From contig NZ_CAJTUJ010000117.1 of assembly GCF_910579375.1 (NCBI RefSeq), positions 1-6,090 of the forward strand: DNA of 6,090 nucleotides. The letters run 5' to 3'. The position numbers and the translations under genes are program-made. Of the stretch, positions 5,682-6,090 are shown piece by piece. Below the pieces are notes generated by a model. The model saw nothing but the letters and a program-made list of their open reading frames with translations, had not been told where the DNA came from and searched no databases. Source of the DNA: an uncultured Rikenella sp. GTDB taxonomy: Bacteria; Bacteroidota; Bacteroidia; Bacteroidales; Rikenellaceae. Every line of letters starts with the position of its first letter. The stretch's first letter is position 1.

Positions 5682-5709
5682 AGTTGCTCGCGTGCCGTCG
5701 CCTAAAGGA

Positions 5710-5752
5710 GCGATTCAGCTATTTCGGCTTACTGCCGAAATAGCTGAATCGC
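5710..5752. repeat. Perfect 19-bp hairpin
   Basis: GCGATTCAGCTATTTCGGC (5710-5728) pairs without error with 5734-5752 around the loop TTACT. CGCCT (5699-5703) and AGGCG (5756-5760) add a second, outer stem. It is not followed by a T-tract on either strand, so it does not look like a terminator. Confidence 0.9.
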
Positions 5753-5813
5753 GTAAGGCGCGCGAACAGAGAATCGGGTAGAGGCTGGTAGTAAAACGCC
5801 CTGTGGGCGCGCC

Positions 5814-5880
5814 CGCCCGCGTAAAGAGGGATTTCACTCGTTTTGCGGTGAGCAAAATCGAGATGAAATCCCAGCGGGCG
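5814..5880. repeat. Long bulged hairpin
   Basis: The outer stem is CGCCCGC (5814-5820) with GCGGGCG (5874-5880). The inner stem is GGGATTTCA, CTCG and TTTTGC (5828-5846) against GCAAAA, CGAG and TGAAATCCC (5852-5872), with single-base bulges T5858 and A5863 and a GGTGA loop. In all 26 bases are paired. Confidence 0.85.
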
Positions 5881-5964
5881 ACGGAAATGCGGCGGAGCGA
5901 AAGCGGAGCCGCAGTGAGGCTGACACGAGGCGGAGAATTGGGACGAGTTTTGGGCGGTGCTTGT

Positions 5965-6084
5965 GCGACCTTTAGGTCGCCGTCCTCGGCGAGGGCGACG
6001 CTTTAGCGGCGCGTGGAGGGGCGCGCCGAGGACGAATTTCGCAGAACGGTGAATGGGCTGTGCTCTTGCGACCTCAAGGGTCGC
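5965..6084 (+). repeat. Repeated GCGACC hairpin and enclosed 10-bp inverted repeat
   Basis: Two similar small hairpins occur in the same orientation: GCGACCT/AGGTCGC (5965-5980) and GCGACC/GGTCGC (6068-6084), each preceded by TGCTTGT or TGCTCTT and followed by CG. Between them GTCCTCGGCG (5982-5991) pairs perfectly with CGCCGAGGAC (6024-6033). The array may continue beyond the right edge. Confidence 0.65.
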
Positions 6085-6090
6085 CGGGCC

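Larger units (their letters stand above)
5579..5787 (+). repeat. Direct repeat GGTAGAGGCTG (two copies)
   Basis: GGTAGAGGCTG occurs at 5579-5589 and again at 5777-5787, 198 bases apart. Both are followed within about 20 bases by GTAGT and a small GC hairpin (CCCGTCCACGGG at 5611-5622; CGCCCTGTGGGCG at 5797-5809). This suggests two diverged units of one repeat family laid head to tail. Confidence 0.5.
5533..6090. other. Long non-coding region dominated by inverted repeats
   Basis: These 558 bases after the PafA-like gene hold no gene I can support on either strand. The open frames here lack any recognisable domain and run across strong stems. The region starts with a plain stretch and a run of seven Ts (5572-5578) that is not preceded by a convincing hairpin. 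From 5579 to the right edge it is nearly continuous inverted repeats. No tRNA, rRNA, tmRNA or similar RNA was recognised. Confidence 0.75.

Noticed and set aside
5803..6006. A 67-codon plus-strand frame in the terminal non-coding region
   Set aside because: It crosses several strong stems, has an Arg/Ala-rich translation typical of random GC-rich sequence and no promoter or family match.
5597..6084. CRISPR array
   Set aside because: The repeats are inverted and of different sequence and spacing; there is no regular direct repeat with unique spacers.

Overview
The window looks like chromosomal DNA from a moderately GC-rich member of the Bacteroidota, possibly Alistipes or another Rikenellaceae (genus is inference). 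The evidence is the promoter style (a TTTG / TAnnTTTG pair with 19-base spacing), the absence of strong Shine-Dalgarno sequences, a GSCFA-family protein and a PafA-like alkaline phosphatase family protein.

The left half (about 1-2812) is the start of a histidine biosynthesis operon read on the minus strand. In transcription order it has a consensus promoter (2812-2782), a 30-codon leader peptide with seven His codons in a ten-codon stretch (2757-2665), an antiterminator/terminator pair (2689-2593), hisG (2572-1721, long form with its own C-terminal regulatory domain) and hisD (1373-87). Together these form a complete ribosome-mediated attenuation system: stalling at His codons should favour the antiterminator, while fast translation should allow the terminator that shuts off hisG and hisD. 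The operon probably continues past the left edge.

hisG and hisD are not tightly packed. A 347-base spacer filled with hairpins separates them. A short palindrome-bearing element occurs there (1405-1473) and again, inverted, just after hisD (1-71), so the two copies bracket hisD. Their stems differ by paired changes that keep the hairpin.

The right half reads on the plus strand, divergent from the his operon. It holds a GSCFA-family protein (2906-3874) and, 23 bases later, a secreted PafA-like protein (3898-5532). The second keeps the fold landmarks and the candidate nucleophile Thr but appears to have lost three of six metal ligands and the three substrate-contacting side chains of PafA, so it looks like a pseudo-phosphatase.

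The last 558 bases (5533-6090) have no credible gene. They are crowded with strong inverted repeats, including a perfect 19-bp stem, and look like a structured intergenic repeat cluster.
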